Positions 45,911 to 55,738 are shown, counted from the stretch's first letter. The stretch is 64,000 nt of DNA from Eubacterium sp. (GCA_017420535.1 JAFOIV010000125.1:1-64000), one strand, 5' to 3'. Numbers and translations are program-made. Notes: generated by a model from the letters alone, not told the origin.

Positions 45911-45957
45911 GAAATCCCTCCAGTGAGCTAAATATGCTCTTTGGAGGGATTTCTTTT
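45911..45957. terminator. Terminator after prs, possibly bidirectional
   Basis: GAAATCCCTCCA … TGGAGGGATTTC, 12-base stem, with T runs on both strands (TTCTTTTAT plus, TTTCTTTTTG minus). It separates convergent prs and the LysR gene. Confidence 0.9.
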
Positions 45958-46003
45958 ATACCCTTAGGATCTCTTATAAGGCTCAAATTTGCATTTTTAG
46001 TAC

Positions 46004-46909
46004 TTATCTTACCTGATCCTTATATTTATTTAATTCTTCCACGTAAAGCTCTCCTAACTTGCTCAGATTAGATCCTTTACGTTTGATGTATCCTATTCTC
46101 ATTTTCTGGTTCTCAACTAATGGGATTGCCTTATAAGCATCACCATTAAGATCTTCACTTATTATTCCTGAACATAATGTATATCCATTTAATCCAACCA
46201 TGAGATTAAGCATTGTCGCTCTGTCGTTAGCAGTTATTATCCTGCTGTAATCATAAGTTGAAAGCTGTTCTTCTGAAAGATAAAGTGAAGCATTTCTACC
46301 CTGATCAAAAGCAAGACATGGATAATCCATAAGCTCACTTATAGATATCTTCTTCTTTTTTGCAAGAGGATGCTGACCCCAAAGATATACATATGTGTTA
46401 CAGGTAAACAGTTCCTTAAACTCAAGATCATTTTCCTGAAAGAGTTTTCTTAAAACTTTCTCATTGAAATCATCAATATAAAGGATTCCGATCTCACTCT
46501 TAAAATTCTTTACGTTTTCTATAACTTCTCTGGTTTTTGTTTCATGTACAGCAAATTCAAAAGAGTCCATACCAAACTGTTTTACAACCTCTACAAAGGC
46601 TTTAACTGCAAAGGAATAATGCTGCATTGAAACACTAAATTTCTTTTTAGATTTCTTCTCTATAAATTTATCATTTAATAATTCAAACTGATCGAGAACC
46701 TGTCTTGCATATCCAAGAAAATCTTCTCCGTCAGGAGTTATCACAATACCTCTGTTGGATCTTAAAAATATGTCAAATCCAAGTTCTGATTCAAGCTCTT
46801 TCACCGCTCCTGAAAGACTAGGCTGTGACAAATACAGTTTTTTTGCTGCCACATTCATAGATCCGCTTTCTGCAATTTCAATAACATATCTTAACTGCTG
46901 TAATGTCAT
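46004..46909 (-). CDS. LysR-family transcriptional regulator
   Basis: 301 residues from MTLQQLRYVIEIAESGS at 46909 (GGAGG upstream). N-terminal helix-turn-helix MNVAAKKLYLSQPSLSGAVKELESELG, linker helix, then a periplasmic-binding-like effector domain (IGILYIDDFNEKVLRKLF). This resembles CysL/CbbR-type members; the ligand is unknown. It lies between prs and the suf operon, with no divergent gene to hint at a target. Confidence 0.9.
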   Translation of the reverse strand: MTLQQLRYVIEIAESGSMNVAAKKLYLSQPSLSGAVKELESELGFDIFLRSNRGIVITPDGEDFLGYARQVLDQFELLNDKFIEKKSKKKFSVSMQHYSFAVKAFVEVVKQFGMDSFEFAVHETKTREVIENVKNFKSEIGILYIDDFNEKVLRKLFQENDLEFKELFTCNTYVYLWGQHPLAKKKKISISELMDYPCLAFDQGRNASLYLSEEQLSTYDYSRIITANDRATMLNLMVGLNGYTLCSGIISEDLNGDAYKAIPLVENQKMRIGYIKRKGSNLSKLGELYVEELNKYKDQVR

Positions 46910-47020
46910 TTCCTCATCCTCCAAAATGCTGTTATTACTTATTTCTATATCCCATAATGCCTATCTGTTTAGTAGGTTTATGATTTTGTTATAGTATCAC
47001 ACTATAACAACCCCTGTCAA

Positions 47021-47055
47021 TAAAAAAAACCGCATCTTTTCAAATGCGGTCTTAA
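47021..47055 (-). terminator. Terminator after suf operon
   Basis: GACCGCATTTGAAAAGATGCGGT stem-loop with eight T on the minus strand. Confidence 0.92.
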
Positions 47056-47062
47056 AGATATT

Positions 47063-47527
47063 TTACTGATCCTCAGTGGAAACTGAATCTCCCTGATTGT
47101 CACTATTAAAGATTTCCTCAAGGGTGTGCCATCCAAGAACAGCACATTTTACTCTTGATGGCATATGAGCAATATCCTGAAGTGCAGATGCTTCTTCAAG
47201 CATTTCTAACTCCTCATCACTTACCTTTCCTTTAATCATCTTAAGGAAAGTATCTTTAAGTGTAAGTGCCTCTTCTACACTTCTTCCAATCACAAGATCC
47301 AGCATCATATCAGCGCTGGCCTGAGATATGGCACATCCATCACCGATAAATGATCCATCTTCTATGATACCATCATCAGAAACATTAAGCTGAAGAGTTA
47401 TCTTATCACCACAAGAAGGATTTACCCCTCTCATTTCTTTGTTATAAGTCATAAGCTTATGTTTATGTTCCGGATTCATATTGTGTTCAGTAAGTATTTC
47501 ATTATAAAATGTTCTGCTATTCTCCAT
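47063..47527 (-). CDS. sufU: SufU zinc-dependent sulfurtransferase
   Basis: 154 residues from MENSRTFYNEILTEH at 47527, overlapping the sufS end (ATGGAGAATAG). The SufU insertion and zinc ligands are present: NPSCGDKI, GCAISQASADMML, CAVLGWHTL. It takes persulfide sulphur from SufS for cluster assembly. Last gene of the operon. Confidence 0.94.
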   Translation of the reverse strand: MENSRTFYNEILTEHNMNPEHKHKLMTYNKEMRGVNPSCGDKITLQLNVSDDGIIEDGSFIGDGCAISQASADMMLDLVIGRSVEEALTLKDTFLKMIKGKVSDEELEMLEEASALQDIAHMPSRVKCAVLGWHTLEEIFNSDNQGDSVSTEDQ

Positions 47528-48743
47528 AGCCCATTTTCCTCCTGACTGATGAAACACTTTCGATCAGTCTTTCAATTTCTTCTTCAGTGTTATAGAACAT
47601 GATACTTGCTCTAGTAGTTGGTCTTCCGTCCATATAAGTATGAAGTGGTTCAGCGCAATGATGTCCTGCTCTAATGGCAACATTATCTTCAGCCATTATA
47701 GCTGCCACATCGTGTGGATGTACACCATCTATCTTAAATGTAAAGATACCATGATGATCATCCGGGTCATCAGCTCCGAGAAGTTCCACATGAGGAATTT
47801 CCTTAAACTTAGCAAATGCAAGACGACTAAGTTCTCTTTCTCTTTCCTCAATATTTTCAAGTCCTATATTCTTAATGTAATTAATAGCCGCTTCAAGTCC
47901 TATAGCTCCACCGGCATTAACTGTTCCTGCCTCAAATTTATGAGGAAGTTCAGCATAAGTTACACAGTTGATGTCTACTGACTCTATCATCTCTCCACCT
48001 GTAAGGAATGGTGGCATTTTCTTAAGTAAGTCTTCCTTACCATATAAAACGCCAATTCCAAATGGTCCAAGTAATTTATGTCCTGAAAATGCAAGGAAAT
48101 CACAATCCATCTTCTGAACATCTGTTATAGAATGAGGAACACTCTGTGCACCATCAACTACAAGATAAGCACCGGCAGCGTGAACTATCTCTGCCACCTT
48201 GCTCATATCATTAACTCTTCCAAATATATTAGACATAGCTGTCATTGCAACTATTTTTGTCTTTGGAGTTATTAACGCACTTAACTTATCAAGATCAAAT
48301 GAACCGTCTTTTTCACAATAGAAGAATTTAAGTTCAGCCTTATTTCTCTTCGCTGTCTCCATCCATGGGAGCATATTGCTGTGATGTTCAACAATAGTAG
48401 TTATAACTTCGTCCCCTTCTTTAAGAAGAAGATTTCCTAAACTATAAGCTACCAGATTAAGACTTTCTGATGCATTTCTTGTAAAAATGATTTCTTTATC
48501 AGAAGATGCATTTATAAACTGAGCAACAGTATGTCTTGCATGCTCATACTTTTCAGTTGCATCGATTGAAAGCTGGTAAAGTCCTCTGAAAGGATTTGCA
48601 TTTGAATGATAATAATAATCACTTATTGCATCAAGTACTACTTTAGGTCTCTGAGTAGTAGCTGAATTATCTAAATAAGCCAGGTTAGAAGATTCAAAAA
48701 AAGGAAAATCTTTTCTTATTGCATTAATATCAAGTCTACTCAT
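47517..48743 (-). CDS. sufS: Cysteine desulfurase SufS
   Basis: 408 residues from MSRLDINAIRKDFPFF at 48743; GAGGAGG lies inside the sufD end. PLP fold: NSATTQRPKVV, FTRNASESLNLVA, VVDGAQSVPH, PLP Lys in FLAFSGHKLLGPFGIG, catalytic Cys in IRAGHHCAEPLH. It releases sulphur from cysteine and passes it to SufU. Confidence 0.96.
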   Translation of the reverse strand: MSRLDINAIRKDFPFFESSNLAYLDNSATTQRPKVVLDAISDYYYHSNANPFRGLYQLSIDATEKYEHARHTVAQFINASSDKEIIFTRNASESLNLVAYSLGNLLLKEGDEVITTIVEHHSNMLPWMETAKRNKAELKFFYCEKDGSFDLDKLSALITPKTKIVAMTAMSNIFGRVNDMSKVAEIVHAAGAYLVVDGAQSVPHSITDVQKMDCDFLAFSGHKLLGPFGIGVLYGKEDLLKKMPPFLTGGEMIESVDINCVTYAELPHKFEAGTVNAGGAIGLEAAINYIKNIGLENIEERERELSRLAFAKFKEIPHVELLGADDPDDHHGIFTFKIDGVHPHDVAAIMAEDNVAIRAGHHCAEPLHTYMDGRPTTRASIMFYNTEEEIERLIESVSSVRRKMGYGE

Positions 48744-49836
48744 CTTCATCCTCCTCACTTACTTCGTCTTCTTTTTTTAATAAAGAACCAAATATATAAT
48801 CTTTAGTCTTTTCATCTTCGATCTTAGAGGCAACTTCCGCGATCCTGCCGTCTATCATAAGTTTATAGGCATTCTCTTCATTGATTCCTCGAGCCATGAA
48901 ATAGAAAAGCACTTCATCACTAAGTTTACCAATGGTTGCGCCGTGAGTACCTTCCACATCTTCTTCTGCACAAAGGATAAGTGGAACTGTCTTATTTACT
49001 ACATCTTCATCAATAAGAAGAACATCTTCCTTCTCATCTCCCACTGCACCGGCACATCCCTTTATAAAATCAATAGTGCCACGGAATACCTTCTGGGCAT
49101 TATTCTTAAGGACACCATTACAATAGATATTACTCTTTGTCTCTTTACCTCTATGTCTTGCAACATAATTAAAGTCTACAACATCTTCGTTCTTTCCAAG
49201 GTATGCAGTATCAATTCTAAGAGAACTTCTGTCCCCAAGAAGATTACAGCAAAGTCCTTCAAACATTCCCGCAGCACCAAGCTCAAGATGGATAACTTCA
49301 AATCTTGCATCTTCTGCACATTCAGAAGAAACATTATTATAGAATTTCATATCATCCTTAAAGCTGTGGATCTGAACTAACTTTACCACTGATTTTTTAC
49401 CAATGATAAATCTCATATCACATGCAGCCTGATCAATATCTGCATTCTCACCAACAATATGATTAACTATAAATGTACATTCTGAATTTTCTCCAACTTC
49501 CACTTCATAGCAGTTGAAGCTAAAATCATTTCCAGAGTAATCTATATCTATTCTTACAGGTTCATTAACCTTTGTATCATCACCAATCTTAAAGCTTTCT
49601 TTTTCGATGCCAAAGCTTTCAGCTAACTGGATAAATTCTTTACCAAGACCTGATTCAAGGGATGAAAACTTATCCTGATCTAAAAGCTCATTTCTCTTTA
49701 TATCATTTCCAGCTTCAATTATCTCATTTCCTTTTACAGCCTCAGATGGAACTTTGACATAGGCTTCATTTACTCTAAGCCAGTTCCATGTTGGTGAAGG
49801 TAAATGATTTACGCTGATATCTCTTAATTCGCTCAT
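48736..49836 (-). CDS. sufD: Fe-S assembly scaffold SufD
   Basis: 366 residues, SufBD beta-helix family. C-terminal core ARHRGKETKSNIYCNGVLKNNAQKVFRGTIDF and EEDVEGTHGATIGKLSDEVLFYFMARGI. Partner of SufB and SufC. The acidic tail (KKEDEVSEEDEDE) contains the sufS ribosome site at DNA level. Confidence 0.93.
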   Translation of the reverse strand: MSELRDISVNHLPSPTWNWLRVNEAYVKVPSEAVKGNEIIEAGNDIKRNELLDQDKFSSLESGLGKEFIQLAESFGIEKESFKIGDDTKVNEPVRIDIDYSGNDFSFNCYEVEVGENSECTFIVNHIVGENADIDQAACDMRFIIGKKSVVKLVQIHSFKDDMKFYNNVSSECAEDARFEVIHLELGAAGMFEGLCCNLLGDRSSLRIDTAYLGKNEDVVDFNYVARHRGKETKSNIYCNGVLKNNAQKVFRGTIDFIKGCAGAVGDEKEDVLLIDEDVVNKTVPLILCAEEDVEGTHGATIGKLSDEVLFYFMARGINEENAYKLMIDGRIAEVASKIEDEKTKDYIFGSLLKKEDEVSEEDEDE

Positions 49837-49848
49837 CTTTTTACCTCC

Positions 49849-51258
49849 TTAACCTATGCTGCCCTTCATCTCAATACGTATGAGATTGTTCATCTCAACA
49901 GCGTATTCAAGAGGAAGTTCCTTAGAAACGTCATCTGCAAATCCACTTACTATCATAGTTCTTGCGTCCGCTTCTGAAATACCACGTGACATAAGATAAA
50001 ATACTGCTTCATCGCTGATACGTCCAATCTTTGCTTCATGTCCGATATCTGCATCATCTGTTCTGACATCCATTGATGGTATTGTATCTGAACGAGAGAT
50101 ATTATCCAGCATAAGAGATGCACAATCAACAGAAGACTTAGCCCCTTTGGCATTCTTATTTACTACAACAGCACTTCTAAAAGTACTGATACCGCCATCC
50201 TTAGAGATTGACTTTGCACTTACAACAGACTTAGTATCCTTACCTGTATGAACTACCTTCATACCTGTATCTAAGTTCTGTCCATTTCCTGCAAATGTAA
50301 TTCCAGTATATTCCATCTGAGAATTATCACCCTTAAGGATTGTCATAGGATAAAGATATGAAACATGAGAACCAAATGAACCTGATACCCATTCCATCTT
50401 TCCGCCTTCTTCAACGATGGCACGCTTTGTATTCAGGTTATACATATTCTTTGACCAGTTCTCAATAGTTGAATAACGAAGCTTAGCATTCTTTCCTACA
50501 AATAATTCAACACATCCGGCATGAAGGTTAGCTACGTTATACTTAGGTGCTGAACATCCTTCTATGAAATGAAGTTCTGCTCCCTCATCAACTATTATCA
50601 GAGTATGCTCAAACTGACCTGCACCTGGGGCATTAAGTCTAAAATATGACTGAAGTGGAATCTCGACTGAAACTCCCTTTGGTACATATACAAATGATCC
50701 GCCTGACCATACTGCCCCATGAAGGGCCGCAAATTTATGATCCTGTGGTGGCACAAGTTTCATAAAATGTTCCTTTATCATCTCTTCATAAGGTCCATGC
50801 ATTGCAGACTCAAGATCAGTATAGATAACACCCTGTGCTGCAACTTCTTCTCTTACATTATGATAAACAAGTTCTGAATCGTACTGAGCTCCGACACCGG
50901 CAAGACTTTCTCTTTCGGCCTTAGGAATACCAAGTTTTTCAAATGTTTCCTTGATCTCCTCTGGAACTTCGTTCCAGTCAGCACTCATTTTATTATTCTT
51001 AGGTCTTACATAGGTAACGATATTATCCATGTTAAGGCCATCTATAGAAGGTCCCCACTGAGGAACACTTATCTTACGATATTCTTCAAGAGATTTCAGT
51101 CTGAATTCACGCATCCATTCAGGATCATTCTTTTCCTTCGAAATCTGTTCTACTATATCAGCTGTAAGTCCTTCATCAACTTTATAGTAGTCCTTTTCCT
51201 CGTATCTGAAATCATAGAACTCTCTTGAAACATCTTCGACTTTAGTCTTTTCTTTCAT
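49849..51258 (-). CDS. sufB: Fe-S assembly scaffold SufB
   Basis: 469 residues, the usual SufB length. Motifs: VYVPKGVSVEIPLQSYFR, VDEGAELHFIEGCSAPKY, GGKMEWVSGSFGSH, KSSVDCASLMLDNISRSDTIP, IGHEAKIGRISDEAVFYLMSRGI. Central scaffold where Fe-S clusters are built with SufC and SufD. Confidence 0.97.
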   Translation of the reverse strand: MKEKTKVEDVSREFYDFRYEEKDYYKVDEGLTADIVEQISKEKNDPEWMREFRLKSLEEYRKISVPQWGPSIDGLNMDNIVTYVRPKNNKMSADWNEVPEEIKETFEKLGIPKAERESLAGVGAQYDSELVYHNVREEVAAQGVIYTDLESAMHGPYEEMIKEHFMKLVPPQDHKFAALHGAVWSGGSFVYVPKGVSVEIPLQSYFRLNAPGAGQFEHTLIIVDEGAELHFIEGCSAPKYNVANLHAGCVELFVGKNAKLRYSTIENWSKNMYNLNTKRAIVEEGGKMEWVSGSFGSHVSYLYPMTILKGDNSQMEYTGITFAGNGQNLDTGMKVVHTGKDTKSVVSAKSISKDGGISTFRSAVVVNKNAKGAKSSVDCASLMLDNISRSDTIPSMDVRTDDADIGHEAKIGRISDEAVFYLMSRGISEADARTMIVSGFADDVSKELPLEYAVEMNNLIRIEMKGSIG

Positions 51259-51291
51259 TACAGTCTCCTAAAATTCTATCTCGTCAGATTA

Positions 51292-52032
51292 CTAACCTAA
51301 ATATTTCTCAAATCCATTTTCATTGATCTCATCTACAAGAGAAGCATCTCCTGAAGCAACGATCTTACCATTAACAAGAATGTGAGTATAATCAACATGA
51401 AGTGACTCAAGAATTCTTGTGCTATGTGTGATAATGATAAGAGCTCCATCTTTTTCCTTCATGAATTCCTCAACACCGTCTGATACAGTTCTTACTGCAT
51501 CAACATCAAGTCCTGAGTCTGTTTCGTCAAGGATTGCAAGATCAGGTTTTAACATGAGCATCTGAAGGATCTCAGCCTTCTTCTTCTCTCCACCTGAAAA
51601 ACCTACATTAAGATCTCTATCAGCATATGAAGGATCCATCTTAAGAACCTTCATCTCCTTTTCTAACTTCTTTCTGAAGTCCCAGAGTCTTGAACGCTTA
51701 CCAGTTTTCTGATCAACAGAACTTCTGATAAAATTTGAAAGTGTGATACCAGGAACTTCAATAGGATTCTGGAATGAAAGGAACAGTCCGTCTTTAGCAC
51801 GCTCTGCTGCGTTCTCTTCCAAGATATCTTTGCCGTTAAAGGTTATTGAACCTCCCGTTACCGAATAATTAGGATTGCCCATTAAAGCGTAGCCAAGTGT
51901 TGATTTTCCGGCACCATTTGGTCCCATCAACACATGAACTTCACCCTTGTTGACATTAAGATCAACTCCGTGAAGAATCTCTTTGTCGCTCACGTTAACA
52001 GTCAGCCCTTTTATTTCTAACAACTGTGGCAT
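51292..52032 (-). CDS. sufC: Fe-S assembly ATPase SufC
   Basis: 246 residues, soluble ABC ATPase: Walker A LMGPNGAGKSTLGYALMG, signature GFSGGEKKKAEIL, Walker B LAILDETDSGLDVDAVR. It powers SufBD. It starts 17 bases after the amidohydrolase stop, so the suf genes seem to share a transcript with the three upstream genes. Confidence 0.97.
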   Translation of the reverse strand: MPQLLEIKGLTVNVSDKEILHGVDLNVNKGEVHVLMGPNGAGKSTLGYALMGNPNYSVTGGSITFNGKDILEENAAERAKDGLFLSFQNPIEVPGITLSNFIRSSVDQKTGKRSRLWDFRKKLEKEMKVLKMDPSYADRDLNVGFSGGEKKKAEILQMLMLKPDLAILDETDSGLDVDAVRTVSDGVEEFMKEKDGALIIITHSTRILESLHVDYTHILVNGKIVASGDASLVDEINENGFEKYLG

Positions 52033-52049
52033 AATGTACCTCCATTTAT

Positions 52050-52991
52050 TTAAAGCTGTAACAGCTTGTATGCATTCTTATAAAAAATATTATCTTTCTC
52101 TTCATCTGTCAAAGGCATTAAACTGATCCTGTCAATATATTCCTTTTGATCTGACCAAGGAGAATCAGTGGCAAAGAGTATCCTCTCACTGCCAAATCCT
52201 TTAACCATCTTAACAAAGAGGTCGTCATTCATCATATGAAAGCCATATCTTATCTTTGATAACTGTTTCCAGTTGATCTCTCCGATAGAAAATGAAGTAT
52301 CGAGATAAACATTTGTTTCTCTTAACTTATCATATGCTTCATTCCAGACCATCCATCCTCCCATATGTGCCAGGATGAATTTTTCCGGACAAACATCTTT
52401 TATCACCTTTACAATACTATCTACTGGACTAAGTGCCGGTGGATAAAGGCCAATATCAGGTCCTGCATGAGTAACTATAAAAAGTCCCTGATTTGAAGCC
52501 TCGTCAATTATTCTTTCAAGTCTGATATCATCAAGTCTAACTCCATAATAATCAGGATGAAGTTTGATACCCTTAAGCCCAAGGCTCTTAATCTCTTTAA
52601 TTATCTCCTTATAATTTTCATTATCAGGATGAATACCACCAATAGACATGATACCTGTTTCATGAAAAGTCTCATTAGTACGGGCTGCCACCTGGTTGAT
52701 ATGAGATGCCTTGGCAGGATTCGTAACTATAGGAAGAACTACAGATATATCTGTTCCAGATTTCTCCATAGATGCCTTCAGATCTGCCGCAGTACCACGG
52801 GTATAAGGTCCGATTCCACTAAGGTCTTCAAGTTTATTTATAGTTCTTTCTGCAATCTCATCAGGAAAGATATGAACATGGAAATCTACTACCTTTGTAT
52901 TAACATACCTTTTTCCTATGATTTTCTCCTTAATAAAATCCGTTCCTGGTAAATTAGGACCGGATTTGTTAATGTTATGCTTTAATTCCAT
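52050..52991 (-). CDS. Metal-dependent amidohydrolase (amidohydrolase-2 type TIM barrel)
   Basis: 313 residues. VVDFHVHIFPD gives the HxH metal pair, GLKGIKLHPDYYG and IVTHAGPDIG the next His, and FATDSPWSD the final Asp. The scaffold is that of ACMS decarboxylase/TatD-like Amidohydro_2 enzymes; the substrate is unknown. The first ~33 residues (before VVDFHVH) form an unusual Lys/Asn-rich N-terminal extension. Start at 52991 follows GGAG. It is 9 bases from the YhaN-like gene and 17 from sufC. Confidence 0.85.
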   Translation of the reverse strand: MELKHNINKSGPNLPGTDFIKEKIIGKRYVNTKVVDFHVHIFPDEIAERTINKLEDLSGIGPYTRGTAADLKASMEKSGTDISVVLPIVTNPAKASHINQVAARTNETFHETGIMSIGGIHPDNENYKEIIKEIKSLGLKGIKLHPDYYGVRLDDIRLERIIDEASNQGLFIVTHAGPDIGLYPPALSPVDSIVKVIKDVCPEKFILAHMGGWMVWNEAYDKLRETNVYLDTSFSIGEINWKQLSKIRYGFHMMNDDLFVKMVKGFGSERILFATDSPWSDQKEYIDRISLMPLTDEEKDNIFYKNAYKLLQL

Positions 52992-53000
52992 TTAATACTC

Positions 53001-54677
53001 CTACAGATCAATATAATTATAAGAAATCTTCATATCATCAAGAATATTTGAAACTGTATCTTCTGATGTAAGAATTACTATCTGCTCCGTATTTATACCT
53101 GAAAGTACAGAGAGAAGTGCTTCTGTATCCTTCTGATTTTTAAAATTAATAGCATTATCTATAATAAGCGGAAGTTTCTCATTATCTGTATGCTTAGCAA
53201 TACTAAGTCTTACAGCTGTGTAAACTTTTGCAGCCATCTCTTCAGAAAGAGATGAAACCGGCATATTCTCGCCATGTCCTTCTGCAATAAGCTTTCCTTC
53301 GCTATCAGATGAAATACCAACAAAAAGATTATTAGTAAGAGTTGGCACAAATTCTGAAAGATAAGGAACTATATTCTTTCCTGCCTTTTCCATATAACTT
53401 CTGGACAAAGCTTCAATTGTACTTATGGCAAGCTTGATACTCTTTACTTCATCCTCAAGTTCAGCCTTTTTCTTATATACAAGCGCCTGCTCTGCCTTAA
53501 GTTTATCTCTGGCAGCTTTTCTTTCTAAGAGTTTTTCTTTCTCTTCAGCTAACTTCTGCTTTTTCTCCTGATATTCCTTTGCAAAGGTCATATCAAATTC
53601 TGTTTCTTCCTGTTGATCTCTTTCTTCCTGAATCTCTTCTAGGACTTTATTGAATTCGTCTTCATCCGGCGTTTCTATATCATCCGTATTAAAGAATCCC
53701 TTTCTTCTAAGACCATCAACAATAGTGATTATTACAAGACCAATAGTAAATATAACAAAAAGCTTCTTTATAGCATCATCAAATGGAAGCAGATTAACTA
53801 TTTCCGCTATGATAAGCACTACCATGATACCTGTAAGAAGGATTACTGGAAGTCTGTCAGTTAAAGGAGTATCTTTAACCTCCTCAATATCTACCTCATC
53901 CTCATCTTTCTTACCATTCATAGCTTCAATTTCTTTATCGATCACTTCATCGTCCTTATAAGAAACTGAGCCATCTTCATTTTCCACTAACTGCCTTGCG
54001 ACTCTTTTTCTTCTCTGAGCTTCCATAGAGAATTTCTCTGTCAGATCTTTAAGAGCCTGTTTATTTTCTGCAAGTCCTGGATCAACATCATCATATTCTT
54101 CAATCTTTTCAGCCAGTTCACTTACCTTATGAGAAAGAGCTCTGGAATTATGTTTTTCTTTCTCTGCCTTAAGATGGGCGATTGCCTTATTTAGATCTAT
54201 ATCAGAAGAACCTGTAAGGATCATACTGCTAAGATAATCATTTAATTCTTTTGCAGCTCCTTCTCTGTTATCTCCGATATACATGGTATCTCTATAAGTA
54301 TTCTTATCAGTTTCAATAAGAGTACCTGTTATAGTATTGCTGTCTTTTAAAGTAATATCTCTTCCTGAATTAACATCGAGGATAGACATCTTCTTGGCAC
54401 CATCTAAAAATGTTCTATCTAAAAGATAATTAGTGCCATCTTTCTTTAAATAAGCTGCTCCTGAATAATAAGAGTCCTTATCTGGTTTATAGAGATCATA
54501 TTCACTGTCTTTCTTATCATCTTTAGGAATACCAAACATCATTCCCTTGATGAATGAACCTACAGTTGATTTGCCTGAATCTTTACCACCATGTACAACA
54601 TTAAGACCAGGCTTAAGAACTATCTCTTCATTATGAAATTTTCCAAAATCTCTTAGTAAGAGCTTTGTAAGATACAT
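53001..54677 (-). CDS. YhaN/SbcC-like ATPase with membrane hairpin and altered Walker B
   Basis: 558 residues. N-terminal half ATPase with Walker A HGGKDSGKSTVG (Lys36). Coiled coils run from about 165 to 450, broken at ~270-318 by two membrane segments (LPVILLTGIMVVLIIAEIVNLL and LFVIFTIGLVIITIV). The C-terminal ATPase half shows LSEEMAAKVYTAVRLSIA in the place of the ABC signature and LPLIIDNAINF in the place of Walker B, where active relatives have a D-D/E pair. Asn508 thus replaces the catalytic acid. It likely binds ATP but hydrolyses it poorly. It is partner of the Mre11-like protein at 54680 (2-base gap), as YhaN is of YhaO. Confidence 0.8.
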   Translation of the reverse strand: MYLTKLLLRDFGKFHNEEIVLKPGLNVVHGGKDSGKSTVGSFIKGMMFGIPKDDKKDSEYDLYKPDKDSYYSGAAYLKKDGTNYLLDRTFLDGAKKMSILDVNSGRDITLKDSNTITGTLIETDKNTYRDTMYIGDNREGAAKELNDYLSSMILTGSSDIDLNKAIAHLKAEKEKHNSRALSHKVSELAEKIEEYDDVDPGLAENKQALKDLTEKFSMEAQRRKRVARQLVENEDGSVSYKDDEVIDKEIEAMNGKKDEDEVDIEEVKDTPLTDRLPVILLTGIMVVLIIAEIVNLLPFDDAIKKLFVIFTIGLVIITIVDGLRRKGFFNTDDIETPDEDEFNKVLEEIQEERDQQEETEFDMTFAKEYQEKKQKLAEEKEKLLERKAARDKLKAEQALVYKKKAELEDEVKSIKLAISTIEALSRSYMEKAGKNIVPYLSEFVPTLTNNLFVGISSDSEGKLIAEGHGENMPVSSLSEEMAAKVYTAVRLSIAKHTDNEKLPLIIDNAINFKNQKDTEALLSVLSGINTEQIVILTSEDTVSNILDDMKISYNYIDL

Positions 54678-54679
54678 AT

Positions 54680-55738
54680 TTATTCTCCCGCCTTGATCAG
54701 AGCTTCAAGACCATATCTTAAAGCTTTTTCTCTGATTCTCGTGTCTATTGTGTAACTATCATTTACTTCACTGATGAATCTTCCAACAAGATTCTTCTCA
54801 TTGTCAGCTTCCATCTGTTCAACTTTCTTTCTTGAAATAGTCTTATCAACTATCCTATATACATTAAATCTTTTCTGGATTCTTGAAAAATCCGGTTTCT
54901 TATCATCATTTGTAAAGCCTTTTAAGATAATGGTATAGATATTCTCTTTACCAAGCTTAAGCATCTTGTCCTCAGCCATCTTTTCAACTTCTTCATTCTT
55001 AAGATCTGAACTAAGGTCAAACTGGAAATTGATATAGCTCCTCTTAGCTATAGGGCACCATTTGATCCTTGTGCCTTTCTCATCAATCTCCCCAAGAATA
55101 TAACCATGATTTCCTCTGTCATTTGGTCCCAAAGGTTCCGGTGAACCAGAATAAGCCATACGATTCTTTAATATATGCACAGGATTTGTTGAATGTCCAA
55201 GTGCAATATAATGGAAACCTTTTCTTGCAATATTTTCTCTGCTAAATGGCATATGCTCAGCATCTCCGCCACATCCCAGCAGAATATTGATAGCTCCCGG
55301 CTTACCAGGATTAATATTTCCGATTACATTTTCGATATGCTCGTTTTTTCCGTAGCTATATCCAGTAATACAAGTATTTATATTCTTAAGAAACGCATTA
55401 GTTGTCTTCTCTGCAGGAAGAACTGCGCTCTTTGATCTAAATTTAAAATGTGCCCAGTCACTGGTAGGTTCCATATAATCTCTGTCACCTGAGATCATAA
55501 TAGTCCTTGTGTGTTCAAGTGTCTGAAGCTTTGAATCCACCTTAACCAGATCATCGAAGGTTGGTGGCGCATTAAAAAGATTACCAGCAATAAGGAGAAG
55601 ATCTACATGTTTCTCATTACAGTCTGATATTATTCTATCAAATGCTTCTTCAATTTCTGCTGCACGCTCCTGACTCCATTCACGACCTTCATCAGGAACA
55701 GCCCCAAGACATATATCTGATGTATGAATAAACCTCAT
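54680..55738 (-). CDS. Mre11/SbcD/YhaO-like protein with degenerate active site
   Basis: 352 residues with the calcineurin-like phosphoesterase fold order, but the metal-binding motifs are changed. DxH is DIC (8-10), GDxxD is GNLFN (52-56), GNH[DE] is GDRD (84-87), and GHxH is GHST (181-184). The strand before motif IV (NILLGCGG, ~151) has no His. Overall similarity remains (FIHTSDICLGA, HVDLLLIAGNLF, HYIALGHST). It should not be an active nuclease. First gene of an apparent operon with the YhaN-like ATPase, amidohydrolase and sufCBDSU. Its role may be structural or regulatory. Confidence 0.8.
   Translation of the reverse strand: MRFIHTSDICLGAVPDEGREWSQERAAEIEEAFDRIISDCNEKHVDLLLIAGNLFNAPPTFDDLVKVDSKLQTLEHTRTIMISGDRDYMEPTSDWAHFKFRSKSAVLPAEKTTNAFLKNINTCITGYSYGKNEHIENVIGNINPGKPGAINILLGCGGDAEHMPFSRENIARKGFHYIALGHSTNPVHILKNRMAYSGSPEPLGPNDRGNHGYILGEIDEKGTRIKWCPIAKRSYINFQFDLSSDLKNEEVEKMAEDKMLKLGKENIYTIILKGFTNDDKKPDFSRIQKRFNVYRIVDKTISRKKVEQMEADNEKNLVGRFISEVNDSYTIDTRIREKALRYGLEALIKAGE

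Noticed and set aside
53001..55738. Calling this pair SbcCD DNA-repair nuclease
   Set aside because: Metal ligands and the Walker B acid are missing, and the ATPase is only 558 residues with membrane segments, unlike ~1000-residue SbcC.
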